DNA from: Caryophanales bacterium UBA7642
GTDB lineage: Bacteria > Bacillota_I > Bacilli_A > RFN20 > CAG-288
Length of the DNA stretch: 23,991 nucleotides
Assembly (NCBI GenBank): GCA_002483745.1
Contig: DLIM01000034.1
Location: 1-23,991, forward strand
Direction: 5' to 3'
Both the position numbers and the translations under genes were made by a program. Below are positions 23,974 through 23,991 of this stretch, in pieces. Below the pieces are notes generated by a model, which saw only the letters and a list, made by a program, of their open reading frames with translations, did not search any database and was not told the DNA's origin. Each line of letters opens with the position of its first letter. Position 1 is the stretch's first letter.

Positions 23974-23991
23974 CAATATTTAGTATTGTAA

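Noticed and set aside
1..23991. tRNA, rRNA, CRISPR arrays, insertion sequences and prophage genes
   Set aside because: No tRNA-like GC-rich cloverleaf, regular spaced repeats, transposase motifs or terminal inverted repeats were found on reading both strands.

Overview
The window is a low-GC bacterial chromosome segment that spans the replication origin. It carries dnaA, dnaN, two DnaA-box clusters and a ParB/Noc-type palindrome. The gene set (rnmV and rsmA, a Gram-positive-type dnaA-box-dnaN origin, lipoproteins with serine-rich linkers after the lipobox, PopT/DUF368, MEP-pathway ispE) points to Bacillota, probably a Bacilli-type lineage related to the wall-less and near-Mollicute gut groups. 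The lineage is an inference. UGA is a stop codon (rnmV and the Sel1-like gene end in TGA; the tryptophan codons I read are TGG), so this is not a UGA=Trp mollicute.

Left part, 1-3045 (+): a tight run of RNA-maintenance genes, the 3' part of mnmE, then tatD, rnmV and rsmA, with junctions that abut or overlap. Then 3061-7422 (-): a metallophosphoesterase-like lipoprotein gene broken by two nonsense codons and eroded at its metal site, a YjdF/DUF2238-like membrane protein, and prs. Then 7483-10259 (-): pgmB, an alpha/beta-hydrolase, and ispE. Diverging from ispE is a + strand pair, a Sel1/TPR-like protein and thiN, followed by an M6-type zinc metalloprotease lipoprotein and a small one-helix membrane ORF (13887-14030) between the protease and a strong bidirectional terminator. 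The undecaprenyl-phosphate carrier popT (DUF368) reads leftward, back-to-back with the origin.

Centre and right, 15214-23991: an origin with a DnaA-box cluster upstream of dnaA (15375-15766) and another between dnaA and dnaN (17283-17454). It is followed by dnaN, a 1217-residue coiled-coil protein with a duplicated terminal domain at the place where recF usually lies, an 18-bp perfect palindrome that is a parS/Noc-site hybrid, and pepT.

Functional links: the origin machinery (DnaA, clamp, DnaA boxes, parS-like site) forms one module. Precursor supply (PRPP, thiamine diphosphate, isoprenoid CDP-ME kinase, undecaprenyl-phosphate recycling) fills the left side. Genes right of the origin and most minus-strand genes to its left are co-directional with the presumed forks. 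The mnmE-rsmA cluster, the Sel1/thiN pair and the protease run head-on. The best candidates for something undescribed are the duplicated-domain coiled-coil protein and the hybrid palindrome beside it.
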